A DNA stretch of 64,000 nucleotides from Myxocyprinus asiaticus (GCF_019703515.2 NC_059382.1:14611001-14675000); one strand, 5' to 3'. Positions 23,017-36,242 are shown, counted from the stretch's first letter. The notes: generated by a model from the sequence alone, not told the origin. A program made the numbers and translations.

Positions 23017-24730
23017 AGTATTTTAATGTTTATGGATATACCCCATTCTCTTCCATTCCATTGTAAGTGCCTCATTTTAACATTATTATTATTATTGTTA
23101 TTATTTTAAATGATTGAGCTTAAATTGTCTTGAACCCAGAATATTATTGTAATTTTTCTAAGGACGGGAATAATAATACAGCCATGAGTGTAACTTTTTC
23201 GCAAAACTACTATATAACAGTAGAATGTTGTACATTTTTCCATAATTAATGAAGGCAGTGTATAAAGGGCACATTCCTAGAAATCTGTGAAGTTCCTCCC
23301 CTCCTCGTCAGAAATGAGAATGGTGGAAAAGTAAACCAAATATTGACTGCTTGCTTATGATTGAGCTTTTTGAGGTTACCAACTATTTCCATCTAGATTG
23401 AGTCATCTGGCTCACTTGTTACCTTTCCCTTCTCTTCTGTTCTTGAGAAGGAAAGTACAAGGGGTGGAGACACGTTCAGAGTATAGCCATGGCTAGATTA
23501 AAACTGAGGATAGAAGCATAAATCATAGAGGCTTCCCACAACATTAAACAGTAATGATGACACGTGTAATGAGGAACATGGGGTTGCTCTGGCTTTCTTC
23601 ATTTTTTTTTTTTTTTTGTAAAGAAAAGTGAAAAAAGGTCAAATGCCTTCAGTTTATGTTTCGGCAGCTGGTCGGGGAGTAGGGGGTGGGGGGTGGTTGG
23701 TCATTTTAGCACTTTTCCAAAGCATGCTTTTTAGAGCATGTTCTTAATTTTAAACATACCATTAAGCAACTTTTACACTGTTTTGCATTTCAACAATTTA
23801 GAGCTTATTGATGGTCATGAAATTGACATTGTAGTGGGCATTTAGACTGTTTTTCTTTTTTTTCCGCAAAAAATGCTAGACAACACAACCAATAGAATAG
23901 AATGCAGGTGTCTCAAGACATTTTTTTGACACGCCATCTAAAAAACAACTGCAGACAAAAATGTCTGTCTATAACATGTTTACATAAAAAAAGGTGCAAA
24001 CGTATTCAGTGTGAACAGCCCCTTAAAGGTGCAGAAAACAATGTTGAGCCATACAAAGTCAAGGAAAAAAGTCATTTCCAAGTCAAAACACTGGCATAGG
24101 CCTTAGTGCATGCTTTCCACATAAGACAAAATCTAAAATAAGATAAATCTTCCTAAGAAGATGCCTTACAATGCTCCTTTAATTACTGCTTCTCAGATGG
24201 TGAGAAATTCCATGGGTGGCATTGTAATTCACACTGGACTGCTGAGTCGATGGCTGTCCTTGTTCAAAGGGCTGTGTGTTGGTTTGGAAAGTCAGCTGGT
24301 GGGTTTCAAGCTCCAGGGGGAAAGCTGACAGACAGGTGTGACTGGCTCTGCCTAAACAGGTGAAGAGTCTTACATCATATGCTCCGGAGTACCCACCCAT
24401 CCACATGCTAAACTCTTAAACTCACTTTCAAACACACTCTTTGACTTGGAGAAGATATGAAGTGACCGACTATCCTTCATTCCAGCCTGCCAGACAATGC
24501 AAGGCATTCATAACCAGAGGGCATTTGAAGAGCACAAGTCAGGACAACTGTAAACTGCTTACTGGACTCAGCAGGGCTCTCTTATACAGTTGCATTCTTA
24601 CAGTATTTTCTGTCCAGTCATCACAGTCCCTAAAGGTCACAAAGTTGGGATGCTTTTTAAACAGCATTGAAAGAGTTATATGTTGGACATTTGTTGGCTG
24701 TTCTTGTTGCCGTCACTTTCCAGTCCAACT
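23017..24730. other. Non-coding DNA, no clear feature
   Basis: AT-rich sequence with a poly-T at 23602-23620 and a G-rich patch at 23672-23700. Open frames are short, without recognisable domains. Confidence 0.5.
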
Positions 24731-24734
24731 CAAA

Positions 24735-24850
24735 AACAACAGCTTTGTAAAGAAAGTTAAACATAGGTACAATTTATATTCATCTGCAAAACTAATTTTA
24801 AACTTTAAGCATAAGCCTTTAGGTCAAAAGGTTTTTAAGATCATGACAAA
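24735..24850. mobile_element. Internal fragment of the Tc1-type MITE
   Basis: ACAGCTTTGTAAAGAAAG, CTGCAAAACTAATTTTAAAC and AAGCATAAGCCTTTAGGTCA resemble the complement of the interior of the 296-832 element (for example its TTAGTTTTGTAGACA). No ends are present. Confidence 0.45.
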
Positions 24851-25804
24851 CAAAATTCAGTCAAGTGTGTCCAAACTTGCCTAGCAGTGTAAAGTTAGAG
24901 CTGTCCTTATCTCCTCAGCCGTTCAGAGCAGCGTGCCACTGTGTAAACTTAATTTCCTCTGCCTGAGATCTGCATCTTCCTGCGAGGAGTGCTCTATAGC
25001 TACTTATTGGAAATTCGGGTGAAACTGCACAGAGTAACACAAAGGCATGCTGCAATCCCTCCTTACCTAATACCTGAAATCTGATGTCACACATTCATCA
25101 AACCTCAGAAGTTATTTGCTTATGAGCAAATGTTTCCCAAAGTTGATATGAAACATGATCACGACTAAACTACTACTGACCACGAGGTGTGTTGATTTGA
25201 ATGTGAAATGATGCTCGACAAATGACAGCCGTAGTTTATCACAGTATGACAGCATTGAGTTAGTGAAAGGTAAAAGGCCTGAGACAACACCGGCAAAACT
25301 CAAAACTCATACACTGAGGTTCTTGTCCTGTGTAATGATTGTTGAAGTTACTGTTGACTATCAGAAGAAGGCCGAGGATGACAGAGACAGGAAGAAATGT
25401 AGATGGGCGGAATGGCTGATGACAGATGGCAGTTTCATAATTTCTCTCACTCACTCTCCAACTAGTCTGGAATTCAACAGTGACTGCTGGTTCTAATACA
25501 GAGATTGCTAAACTGTTAAACAGCACTATTGCAGAAACATAGATACTAACAGTCAGTATATTCGGGCCTGACAGGGGCTGATAAGATCAACAAACTCCCA
25601 ATCCACTAATATATATTTTAATATGGAATTTACAATAACATCACTGAGGCGCTTCACTGTTTATAGCAGCTTGTCTGTTACATTTCAGAAAAGCTGCCAA
25701 TGTTTGATCCTGTTTTGGCTTTGTTTGAAACTATTTTTGGTGGCAGCACACAACTAGACGAAATAATTGGCTATATTGGGTCTACAATGTAAGTGACTCA
25801 ATAT
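24851..25804. other. Non-coding DNA, no clear feature
   Basis: No repeat, RNA gene or coding exon could be supported here. Confidence 0.5.
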
Positions 25805-25870
25805 TAAAGGAACAGCTCACTCTAAATTAAAATTCTGTCATAATTTACTCACCCTCATGTCTTTCTAAAG
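25805..25870. mobile_element. Fragment of palindromic MITE (left arm)
   Basis: Begins TTAAAGGAACAGCTCAC and continues TCATAATTTACTCACCC before diverging. It is a solo left-arm fragment. Confidence 0.6.
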
Positions 25871-26878
25871 CCCTTTACTCAAAACCCCTTTTTACACAAT
25901 AGGTGTTAAAAACAATGCAAGTTCTCGCATGGACAAGCAAGCCACTGTAAATGAGCTTCTCTCATAGCGCTCAGAAACGTGCAAAGGACGTCAAGATTTT
26001 CACTGAAACATTACTTACTTTTCAGGTTGTTTGTCACAAGAACCTATTGTATATGCATTCAGAAGACTTGGAATATGACGCATGAGTTGCATAGACTACT
26101 GTTATGATACTTTTGGGTCCTTTTAAAACTTTATAGTAAGGCACTTTCCACTGCCTAGTCAATGGATAATGCTGATACATTTCTGCTTTTACATATAGCA
26201 ACTGGTCACCACACTCTCTAGTTATTGGTATCTGTAGTTATTGGTCAACCACTAATGTATATATTCCATGTGATGTGTTCACTTGCATTCAATTCATGTT
26301 AGCCAATCATTACATAATCTAAATGCAAAAATAAATAGACAAACAGACCCCTCCCGCTCTCCCCTCTATGACTTTGCACTACAACCACATATTTCACTTA
26401 CCGTAAGCCCCATACTGACACTGTAGAAATGTCCCAGCTGGTTTTGTTTAGAATGTATTGTGCTTTGGTTCTTACCATGGCTCGATACTTCATCTTTGTG
26501 TTCTTCCAAGACTGTTGCTGTAACTGTATAAATGATTTAAATTTCCAAAACAACGCCCCTCATTTGAAAAAATGTGCCACATTTGTTATTTTAACTTCTT
26601 CTGCTCCATGTGTGGGAGCGTCCCAGCTGCCATTTCTTCAGCTTTCACTTTCCTCCCTTTCTTTACCTCTCTCTCTCCTCTCTCTTCCCCCTCACTGCCT
26701 ACAGAGGCACGAGTCAGTCCTCAGTACTTCTGAAAAGTGACACACTCCCCCTTCTTTGCCTCCCTCGGCTGGTTTGCAGGAGGACGGAGCAATGGGATTT
26801 ACAGTGAAAGCTAAAACTCGGGCCCCCTGTAGTAGCCCTTTATGCGCCTGCCCTTAAAAACCAGCCTGTGAAAATACT
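25871..26878. other. Non-coding DNA with a CT-rich patch
   Basis: A CT-rich stretch occupies 26635-26700. Nothing else was recognised. Confidence 0.5.
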
Positions 26879-27107
26879 AAAGGGAAAGTTCACCAAAAAA
26901 AATGTACATTTTTCCATGGAACACAAAAGACGTTTGACATAATGTTAGTTTCAGTCACTGTTCACTTTCATTGTATGGAAAAAAGATGCAGTGAATGTAA
27001 AGGGTGACTGAGACTAACACACTTCTTTTGTGTTTCACAGAAATTACGGCTTACATGTTTGGAAAAACATGAAGGTGAGTATTTTCATGAACTATCCCTT
27101 TAATGAC
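26879..27107. mobile_element. Short MITE with CCCTTTAA ends
   Basis: TAAAGGGAAAGTTCACC at the left and GAACTATCCCTTTAA at the right are inverted, with an inner pair of (CA)CTTTCATTGTATGG and AACACAAAAG/CTTTTGTGTT. It is about 229 bp and looks like a short subfamily of the palindromic MITEs. Confidence 0.7.
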
Positions 27108-27764
27108 AAAATACATACACACATTTAGACACGAGTCACACACGACCATCAAAACGAGAGGAAAAAAGTATGAAAACATGCCATCTTATGCTGACAGACT
27201 CCGGGATTCAAGGATTTGTTATTCAGATCTTTGGAAAGCTACATAATAGCGTTAAGAGTTGGATGAAATTATGAAATGCACCTAGCGATTATGCCAAGTG
27301 AATTTTCCTTCTCTTCCTGCCTTGGCCCACTACTTCTTCCCCCCACCAACCAGAGTGCAAGCTGAAGCAGATGTGAGGCAGATCTCAGATAGGGAACAGT
27401 CAAGGAGGCAAGATTGATGTGCTCTGTCTTGGCTCAGTTGCAAGAAAAAGAAAAATGGGCCATGTGCACTTCGCAGTGCACAGGTCACATTCACTTGTAA
27501 TTATGGTGGTATACTTCATGAGTTTATAGCCTGATGTCATGGACATATAACTTTAACATACAGCTTTATCAATAGGTCTGATTTATAGCTATTTGCTTTG
27601 TTTGATAAACACCAATAGAAAGAGACAGAACAGATAAACAGAACAGTAAGACCAAGACTGCTGTATTTATACAGCTGAGAAGTTTCAGAGGGGCAAGAGT
27701 CTTATGAAAGATCTCTACTAATCATCAACAAGACGCTTTGAAAAACTGGCTTCTAATGCCTACT

Positions 27765-27803
<39 letters not shown>
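27765..27803. repeat. (GA)n microsatellite
   Basis: About 38 bp of pure GA dinucleotides. Confidence 0.95.
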
Positions 27804-27804
<1 letters not shown>

Positions 27805-27807
27805 ACG

Positions 27808-27892
27808 TCAGCAGAAAGTCATGCAGGTTTGGAACAACAAGAGGGTGAGAAACTAATGCCAGAACTTTCATTTTTGGCCGAACTATACCTTT
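27808..27892. mobile_element. Right-arm fragment of palindromic MITE
   Basis: Carries AGAAAGTCATGCAGGTTTGG, then GAACAACAAGAGGGTGAG, and ends CCGAACTATACCTTTAA. Confidence 0.55.
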
Positions 27893-27896
27893 AACC

Positions 27897-28140
27897 AAGG
27901 TACCTGTAGCCCACTGGTGCTAACAGCAATGCCAAGGTAATTGGTTCGATTCCAAGGGAACATGCATAGTAATAATGTAAACCTTGAATGCACTTTAAGT
28001 CACTTTGAATAAAACTGTCCTGCAATTGATGATGTAAAATGGAAACGTACAATGCAAGGTCACTACAAATGCTCATACAGAGCAGTGCCCTCTACTGGAC
28101 ACTCCAAATTACATAATTTTGCATAGAGATCTATGAAATG
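27897..28140 (+). mobile_element. Decayed tRNA-headed SINE
   Basis: The B-box-like TTGGTTCGATTCCAAGGGAA is followed by CACTTTAAGTCACTTTGAAT and AAAACTGTCCTGC, the common fish SINE tail motif in mutated form. The A box is poor. Confidence 0.5.
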
Positions 28141-28386
28141 GACTACTCTCTTACAACCAGGTTTGTTAAGGCTTTCTATAATATCTGAGAACAGCAGTAT
28201 GTCATGTTAAAGTTGCAGTATAGACACGGTGTTAGTCTGTTGCAACAATGAATGCTAATAAATCCTCCTATTTTCTGTCTCTACTATCAATCTCTCATTT
28301 CCGCATGCTCCTTCTCCCACTTACGTATGCCAGTTGAATCAGAGACCCCAACTGCTGGAATCGGAGTAATATTTTCCAGACAGTGT

Positions 28387-28391
28387 GAGCT

Positions 28392-28427
<36 letters not shown>
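28387..28427. repeat. (CT)n microsatellite
   Basis: About 40 bp of CT dinucleotides. Confidence 0.95.
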
Positions 28428-28429
<2 letters not shown>

Positions 28430-28488
28430 CTGGGAACACTGATTTTACAGTGTAACAGAAGCAGGGAACAGCTATGTCACTGAGCACT

Positions 28489-28775
28489 ATACACTACCAG
28501 TCAAATGTTTGGATGCGCCTTTTCATTCCTTACTATTACATTTTGGATGGATGTATGGGAATTATGTAGTTACCAAAAATGTTAAACATATCAAAATATT
28601 TGAACTTCTTCCAAGTAGCCACCCTTTGCCTAAATTACAACTGTTTACACTCTGGCTTTAGCATGTTTTCTCGTCATTGAAAAAAAAAAAAAGCAGCTTT
28701 GTAAAGAAATAAATACGTTGGGACAATTTATATTTGTCTACAAAACTAATTTCAATTTTGTACATGCCCTGCTAT
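28489..28775. mobile_element. Tc1-type MITE fragment
   Basis: The left end TACACTACCAGTCAAATGTTT is related to the 296-832 terminus. Inside are ATTATGTAGTTACC and CAGCTTTGTAAAG words; the right terminus is missing. Confidence 0.55.
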
Positions 28776-29157
28776 CATTACAGTATGTGTACAATAAAAC
28801 TTTATGAATTTATGATGAGCAGCTGCGGTCAATGGATTACAATGGTTGTCAGCGAAACAAGATAAACAAACAACAGTTCCAAATCATCCCATTTTTTGAT
28901 CTCTCAGGTCACTTTGATCATGTCCATCTTTCAAAACATGACATATTGCATTCCTTTGATCTCTGGCAATAATGACATTTAACAGTGCTCCACCTTACTG
29001 TACATTGCTACAGAACTGAGCGAAATATGACAGTGCAAAGCTCTACTGAAAAAAAGAAGAAAAACAAAGAAACAGAACACAGACAGGAATTGTTCAGGAA
29101 TCATTTAGGCCTACTCACCCAAAACCAATCTTTTATGGGCATTCTGCAAAATCTCCT

Positions 29158-29245
29158 TTTGTGTTCCATGGAAGAAATCATACAGGTTTGGAACAACATG
29201 AGGGTGAGTACAATGATAGAATTTTCATTTTTGAAAACTTACGGC
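29158..29245. mobile_element. Right-arm fragment of palindromic MITE
   Basis: TTGTGTTCCATGGAAGAAAT, then GGTTTGGAACAACATGAGGG and ATTTTCATTTTTG match the inner right arm of the MITE family. Confidence 0.5.
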
Positions 29246-29617
29246 AGTCAGACAGAGTGTCCCAGACTCTGTGGGCTCAAAGTCACCCTACAGGTCACTG
29301 GAAGAGTACATCGCACATCCTCACATGGCCTTCTTGCAGATAAACTAACACTCAGAGGTTTTGTTTGTTACGTGAGGGGTTCTGGTCTTTAGAATGGTCA
29401 AATTACATCCGTGGGAAATCACTAATGGAACTGTGGCTTATTTTCCCAGCACGCATGCCTGTCGTGTTCTCACCCTATTTGTTCTCATGTTGGCCACTTT
29501 TAGGCCTCTTTCCTTTACTTACTCTCAATAACTCAATCTGCAGAATACATACTTCTGTGTGCAGAATCTTCTTATTTGCTGCCTCCCAATTCACATACGT
29601 ATACTATGCACTAAAAA

Positions 29618-29822
29618 GGGCTTTTCACACTACATGTAACCCCGGGTTATCTTCATTCTAAACCCCGCTTTTAACACAGGGTAAAGCAACATTTCATACT
29701 CGTAATTTCAAAAGGGGGTTAGCACCACTTTTTACCCAGTGTTAAACCCTGGTCCAGAGCAGGGTTAGCACCGCTTTGAGGGGTTAACCCCATGTTGCGA
29801 TGCCAAAGGTATACAGTGTGAA
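29618..29822. repeat. Short element with TTTTCACAC ends
   Basis: Starts GGGCTTTTCACACTACATG and ends TACAGTGTGAAA, a possible inverted pair. The interior has GGGTTA/TAACCC palindromic words. Boundaries are uncertain. Confidence 0.35.
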
Positions 29823-30284
29823 ACGATGCAGTGTTAGAATGTTTCAGAAAGTTTCAGACAACCAATCATATAAAGCCTCGGTACTTACCTCATTAAATAT
29901 TAATGCGCTTTGTACCATCGCTGAAACTTTCAGGAGCTGTTTACGTTCTGCGTCTGAGGGAAACCGGTAAAGTGTCGAACAGTGGTAGCAAACGCGATAA
30001 CTGGCGAGATGAAGAGACAGTATTCCGTGTTTTCGTGGCATATTTCAGAAGACGAAAGACACACAGAGCAGATTTGCTTGGAATTTTGGATTTCCACAGA
30101 AGAGCAGAGCATCTCCATTGACAGATGGCATGTCTGTCGCGAGCTATTTTCCTCCAATCATTGTTATTGACACCGCAAATATGCAAATAAGCACGTTACC
30201 GTTATGCTTGTTATGTGGGGAAAAAAAATCCAACAGTCAAACAGTTCAAATGTAATGTAAATTCAAGTGCTTTATAAGTCTGTA

Positions 30285-30840
30285 AAAATTCTCTAGCAAC
30301 CACCTAGAAGTTCAGAACAGCTTAGCAGCTGTTTAGCAATTGCCAAGCAACCACTTTGAAAATCTTAGCAACTGCCCAGCAACTGCCTAGAAACCACACA
30401 GAACAGCTTATCAAGCTTCTAGCAACTGCCTAAGTGCAACATATTAGCAACCACATAGTAATGCCAACCACTCAGAATACCTTAGCAACAGATAAGCAAA
30501 TGTCTAGCAACTCCCTAGCAACCACCATGAACATGCTTGTGATGTTAACCTCCAACTGTCAAACAGATCAAATGTAAACATAAAGCCTTTATCAATCTGT
30601 ATCTATCAATTCTCTAGCAACCACCAGAACAGCTTAGCAACCATCTAAAACTGCCTAGCAACCACTTAGCAACACCCTAGCAGCCATCCAAATCATCTTA
30701 GAAACCGTTAAGCAATGCCCTAGAAACCATTCAGAACACCTTAGCAACTGATTAGCAACAGCCTAGCAATTACCAAGAACACCTTAGCAACAGCCTAGCA
30801 GCCCCCTGGCAACCACCCAGAACACCTTAGCAAATACATG
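30285..30840. repeat. CTAGCAACC-rich degenerate tandem repeat
   Basis: The words CCTAGCAACCAC, CTTAGCAAC and CAGAACACCTTAGC recur irregularly about every 10-30 bp over 550 bp. It is an old, diverged minisatellite. It shares the GTTGCTAGG word with the array at 52.2 kb. Confidence 0.75.
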
Positions 30841-31846
30841 GCTTTCAAATTTGAAATCACTCTTCAAATTGTGTTTACTAATGTAAATACTCAAGATCTA
30901 AATAACCTTTACACCTGTTGGCTTTTAAAAAAAAATAATTTATTTTTTTTACTTTCAGGCAAGGCTTTGTCGAACCAATATCAAAGTTTTTCTTCATCAA
31001 CGTCACAAAAAATAATTTAGTTTTTAAAGCCCCTATTGGGGACGTCAGTGCATGCTGCTCAGCACATGCTCTCCATGCTTAACTTTTCTACTCTCCTCCT
31101 TCTGACGGCCACACAGTGGTGAGTCATAGTTCAGACACTGGACACCTCTATGTCTGCCTCCGATCTCTCATAAATGCTCTGGAAATTCAATCAAGCCAAG
31201 CACAAACAAATCAAAACAAATTTTCAATCCCTTTTGTTCCTGACCACAACCATTTTTATCTGTCCACGTGAGTTTATTTGGAATTGGATCCTCGTGAATG
31301 CCTAACAATGTGGGTGAGAGGCATTTTAATTCAAATTGTGTGTTATGAGAATTATGAAAATGTTTGGTCTTTGTACATACTCAAACCCTCCCCTTCTCTC
31401 CTTCTTTCTTCTCTATTTCTGCCCCTCCCTCCTTCTCTCCGCCTACTCTGTCACAAGCCTATTTATACTCTCACACCAGGACAGGTCTATTTGTAGAAAT
31501 TGTTGTGTCGCACTGAGAATCCTACACTGAGGCAGAAGATCAAAGCTATAAACTGCCATAAGCAGCGAGTCACTCTAACAGCACAATGGATCCACTGGCC
31601 AGGGATGAGGATTAAAAGGAATAGAAAGGGAGGAGATCCAAAGTTTGATGAATGAACTTGAAACCTTGGTTCCGGCTGGGTCTAACTGGAGGAGTTCAGA
31701 GCTTGCAATACACTTCCTCTCTGTTGACCACTAACTCAATACTTCTAACAGCAGAAAAAAAATCATAAACTCTGCATCTCTAACAACATAAAGCAGGTTC
31801 TTTCACTATTGCTGTGTTTTTTTCTTTCACTTTCTTCCTTTAGTTT
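30841..31846. other. Non-coding DNA, no clear feature
   Basis: A CT-rich patch lies at 31385-31450. No gene or element is supported. Confidence 0.5.
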
Positions 31847-32240
31847 TTAAAGAAACAGTTGACCCTAAAATAATAATAATAAAAAAAATTAAAAAAAGGA
31901 ATGATTTATTCCCTGCTTGTTTAAAGCAATTATAATGAATGTGGCAAGCAACATAAAAGTATAATAAAAGTAGTCGTATGTCTTTTGAAGCATAGAATAG
32001 AATTTGTGTGATAAACTGACCGGAATTTAAGTTATTCAGTGGCTGACTCGTATGGATACTTTTATGGTGCTTTTGCATTCTATTTAAGGCTTGAAAGCGT
32101 CAGTCCAGATTTACTGTAATTGCATGGAACAAAGTATTCCTCCTTTTGTCTTCCACGGAAAAAATAAAGTCATACAGATTTGGAACACATGAAAATGAGT
32201 AAACAATGCCTGAATTTTCATTTGGTGAACTATTCCTTTA
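31847..32240. mobile_element. Palindromic MITE, diverged copy
   Basis: Left TTAAAGAAACAGTTGACCC and right GGTGAACTATTCCTTTA are inverted. Inner words (GGCAAGCAACATAAAAGTA, GGATACTTTTATGGTGC) are also complementary. About 390 bp. Confidence 0.65.
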
Positions 32241-33160
32241 AGACTCTCCCTGGGAATTTGGTCGCAAAGAAAATGCACAATTCATCTTTCTTTGTTTACT
32301 AATGTGTCAGGGCCTTGAGCAATGGAAGTAGTGAGAAAAGCCTGATACTGGAAAAAGCCCACAGGCATCATAGGATGGGAGTAAACGTAAGAAAAAAAAA
32401 TGGAGAACGGAACAGTTTTGCAAAACAAACTGCAATGATTACATTTATAAGACCTGTGGAGGGAGGTAGTGAGGGGACTTATGGGACACCCATGAGACAT
32501 GTTTGAAAGGGAGTACATGAGGGAGGGAGCGAGGGAAGTATATGATGGAGAGAAAAAAAATACAAAGGGAAAGATGAGAATGTGGAAGTGCTGTGATGTC
32601 AAAAAAGAAGAATGCAATACATGTGGGTGTTAAACAGTCAGCACAGAACTGGGACAGCAAGGATGAGAATGAGTGATTTAAAGAGTCACTGCTATGTAGT
32701 AATCAGAAGATATAACGCTTTGTTGTGATATAACTAAACAAGGTCACTGTGCTACATGCAATTCAGGAAGTTATTTGTTGACTAAGAAAGTAAAGCACAC
32801 TCAGACTTGGATCATAGTTTCACATTGATTCTTTCTTCTCTCTATCTCGTTTCCTCTCATCTCTGGGCTTTTTGAGCTATCATACATCACCTCACATGGT
32901 AGTGTGAGTGTCGGTTTTACCCCACTGAACCGAACATATTTTCAGAGGACTTTGGCCAGAAACATACTTAACAAAAGACCGCAAATGCTGACACGAATGC
33001 TCGACCAATGCACGGTCCTGCTGAACATACTTCATATGACTTCTTGCAATACTGTGGTGGTATCAAACCTCAGTGCTCTAGGGGGTGATAGAATTGCCAT
33101 AAAATTTTTGCACCATTAAAATGGATGGACTGTTATTCAGGTAGTTAACAAAAAATGTGT
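32241..33160. other. Non-coding DNA, no clear feature
   Basis: Contains a purine-rich stretch at 32455-32590. No coding or repeat structure could be supported. Confidence 0.5.
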
Positions 33161-33910
33161 TTCTATGGCTGGGTACCGATTTGAATCGATTCCGATTCAC
33201 AAGCTATAAATTTGATTCGATTATGATTCCGATTCGATATCGATTCATATGGGTATATTTCAGTTATAATGTCACTTTTTCTTACATATGAAATAAATTC
33301 TCTCCCAGCTAATTACGTGAATTATACAGGGGACTTTCTAACTAGGTACAATTTGAAAATATTATTTTTACAAATTATATTTTATTAGTTTTTCATCATT
33401 TTGATTTTAGCTTTTTAAAAATGAACAAATCAATGTATTTAATCAATAAATATATTATATAGCATATATTTTGTTACATTTCTATTGTTTAATTGCATAA
33501 TTTGTACTATTTACAGGTATTTACATTTATTTGTTGAACACGTGTTAAAAACCGGTACTGTCTCTTTAAGGGAACCCTGTATTTCTGTAAACAGCGTCTT
33601 TACATAAGCACATGTTAACTAGAGAGACTCGAATGGCTTTATCTCATCTGTACTATGCCTAATTAGAATTAAATGCTTCATTTTTGTTGTTTATGATCAA
33701 CAACCGACTGTAAAGAATTAAAAAGGGTATTAAAAGATACATTATTCAGAGACAAATGGGTTGAGTGAATCTCGTCTTTGGACACACAATGAACGGAACA
33801 ACTTTTACTCTCAACACGCAGTGAAAGGATCTCTCTGCTGAATACTCCACCACTATATTTCACAATTAATTCACTGGTGAGTGAAATCTAAACATTTACC
33901 AGCCAATTGC

Positions 33911-33915
<5 letters not shown>

Positions 33916-33945
<30 letters not shown>
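33916..33945. repeat. (AT)n microsatellite
   Basis: About 30 bp of AT dinucleotides at the tail end of SINE copy b. Confidence 0.9.
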
Positions 33946-33949
<4 letters not shown>

Positions 33950-33952
<3 letters not shown>

Positions 33953-34395
33953 TATCATTTTTATTTTTTATTTTCTCCCCTTCTTCTCCCCAATTTGGAA
34001 TGCCCAATTCCCAAAGTCCTTGTGGTGGTGTAGTGACTCGCCTCAATCCGGGTGGCGGAGGACGAATCTCAGTTGCCTCCACGTCTGAGACCGTAAATCT
34101 GCACATCTTATCACATGGCTTGTTGAGCACGTTACCACGGAGACATAGCGCGTGTGGAGGCTTCACGCTATTCTTCGCGGCATCCACGCACAACTCACCA
34201 CAAGCCCCACCAAGCGCGAACCACATTATAGCGACCACAAGGAGATTACCCCATGTGACTCTACCCTCCCTAGCAACCGGGCCAATTTGGTTGCTTAGGA
34301 GACCTGGCTGGAGTCACTCAGTACGACCTGGATTCAAACTCACGACTACAGGGGTGGTAGTCAGCATCTTTACTCGCTGAGCTACCCATGCCCCC
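33950..34395 (-). mobile_element. tRNA-derived SINE, copy b
   Basis: Same family as 19383-19779: the minus strand starts GGGGGCATGGGTAGCTCAGC, has the B-box region, then GGTCTCCTAAGCAACCAAAT and ends CAAATTGGGGAGAAG plus an A-rich tail. Target duplication is not clear. Confidence 0.75.
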
Positions 34396-34567
34396 AACAT
34401 ATACATTTTTAGTCGCATAGCGCGAAATTTGGTTGCAAATGCAAGTGATTTCCTCTCATTGTAGTGGAGGGCTGCGCATAGAGTAAAAGATCGATCTTGG
34501 GATTTAAGAATCGATATCGAGATAGTTCAAATGAAGATCGTGATGCATCTGATATTTTTACCCACCC

Positions 34568-36234
34568 TTAGTAGTTTCACAAACTTTAACTTTGCTCCAA
34601 ACTGTTGCTCCGCCATGACAGTAGTTGACCTGAAAAAGAAAATTGTCTGTAGAAGAAGACAGTTTACTCAAAAGCTATTGTGCCCCTTGTGGCAACACTG
34701 AGAATGCAACACCTACTTGTGTTTTGAATTGTCATCAGACACAAAAAGATTAAAATCGAGCTTGAGTACCAAAAAGTGTTTGCGTTGTACTTGCATAGAG
34801 TATGTTTCAGGTCTTAAGGCCTACTTTGGTTTTCCATGTGCTGGTACATCCTGCATGGAACCAGAGATGATCTAAACAGGCATACACATTTTCCATAAAG
34901 GTAGTTTTCCCTTTTTTTTTTTTTTTTTCTCCAAAGGCAGTGCTGTGGTCAGTTTCCTTAAAAGTTCCAAGAAGGAATACTCCTTTTCACTTCTCCAACA
35001 GAAGTGGGTTGATGTATGAGGGAAGAAATCTACAGTGAAAGAACATTAATCATACTATTCCAGCTCTCTTTTCAAGCTCTAGTGGATGGAAATGAGTTGG
35101 GTCACACCCACTTTGGCAACAGCCAATAGGTGAAGAGGGAGGTGTGGATTGAAAGGACCAGCATTACATTATTGCAGTGCCCAATTTTTTCTCACCTCTG
35201 TTGAAAAAAAGTTGCACTGAAGTATAAGCAGGCAAAACTGTACTCGTTGCAAAGGAACTCCAAATATCCTACTTACCCAGAAGCCTGGGTCCAACCCACA
35301 ACCAGCCCTCCTTTTTCCAGGACTGGTCTAGGAGCACGGTACAGTACTGTGCCTCAGCAATGGGAGATCCATTAAGCGTTCATATACAGCAGCTGGGTTG
35401 GCAATGCTGAGGCCTTAGTCTCCTCCTCCATGAGTTTAGAATACCCACAATCCCTTATAAGGGCAAGTTATTTCTTTGAGCGTGGGAATTCTCTATCCAA
35501 TGCTGAGCAGATGGAGGCTGGAACACTGATGACACTGCTATATCCTCCCTCCCTCTCTCCTTCTCAGACCTCTAACAAACTGTGTTTATGACTTCGGGCA
35601 CCTACACACTAGAGAAATCTCTGATGGAGCGTTTGACGGATTGGAATGCGTAAGATGCGTTTTGATGGTGTGGAAAGTGCCGGGTCAGTTTGAAACCAAG
35701 CGGGAATGCAGCCAATTGGATTTCCAAAAGATAACTGTACCAGCCTCTCTGAAATTTTCATTGGTCAGCGAATGCCTACGTCAGAGTGTGTTGCAACAAA
35801 AGGCGGTGAATTACTTTTACAAACCCTTATGTTTTTCCTTGCGACACACACTCACCATTGAAATCAATGGATTTTCAGCATTCTACAAGTACTTTTTCAT
35901 CAACAGGCCCAACGGGTCTGAGCATGGTGACTAATGGTTCCAGTAATATTTCCACTTGATCACGATTTGGTACAGTACAACTAAAAACCACTCCCGACCT
36001 GGATTTTTTAGCATGGTTAGCTAACCATCCACAGGACAGAGAACCATGCTGGTAGAAGGCTTGTAGTGACGTAGCAAATCATGATTGGTCACTGGCTCAA
36101 TCAGTCCTTTCTAATCTCGATTTCACTGCACCATAATGTAAAAAGAAACCATAAACATGCCAACAGGCCCTGGATCTGTACAGAATGGCATGGCTCCACC
36201 ACAAGAATTGTTCAGCCCGATGGTGGAAAAGTAG
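34568..36234. other. Non-coding DNA, no clear feature
   Basis: Contains poly-T at 34911-34928. One open frame of 97 codons from 35641 has no recognisable domain and no splice context; I do not call it a gene. Confidence 0.45.
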
Positions 36235-36242
36235 CTTATGAC

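Larger units (their letters stand above)
33167..34567. mobile_element. Putative hAT-like element with SINE insertion
   Basis: Left GGCTGGGTACCGATTTGAAT and the complement of the right end (GGGTGGGTAAAAATATCAGA) are similar at the outer 9 bp. GATTCGATATCGATTC and AATCGATATCGAGAT blocks lie inside each end. A clean 8-bp duplication was not found, so the class is tentative. A SINE and an AT microsatellite sit within. Confidence 0.45.

Noticed and set aside
24441..24884. 147-codon plus-strand open frame
   Set aside because: Overlaps a Tc1-type MITE fragment at its end and shows no recognisable domain or codon pattern of a gene.
33907..34380. 157-codon open frame
   Set aside because: It is a translation of the SINE and the adjacent AT repeat; matching frames occur in the other SINE copies.
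35641..35934. 97-codon plus-strand frame as a small gene
   Set aside because: No domain, no promoter or splice signals, and length is within chance expectation.
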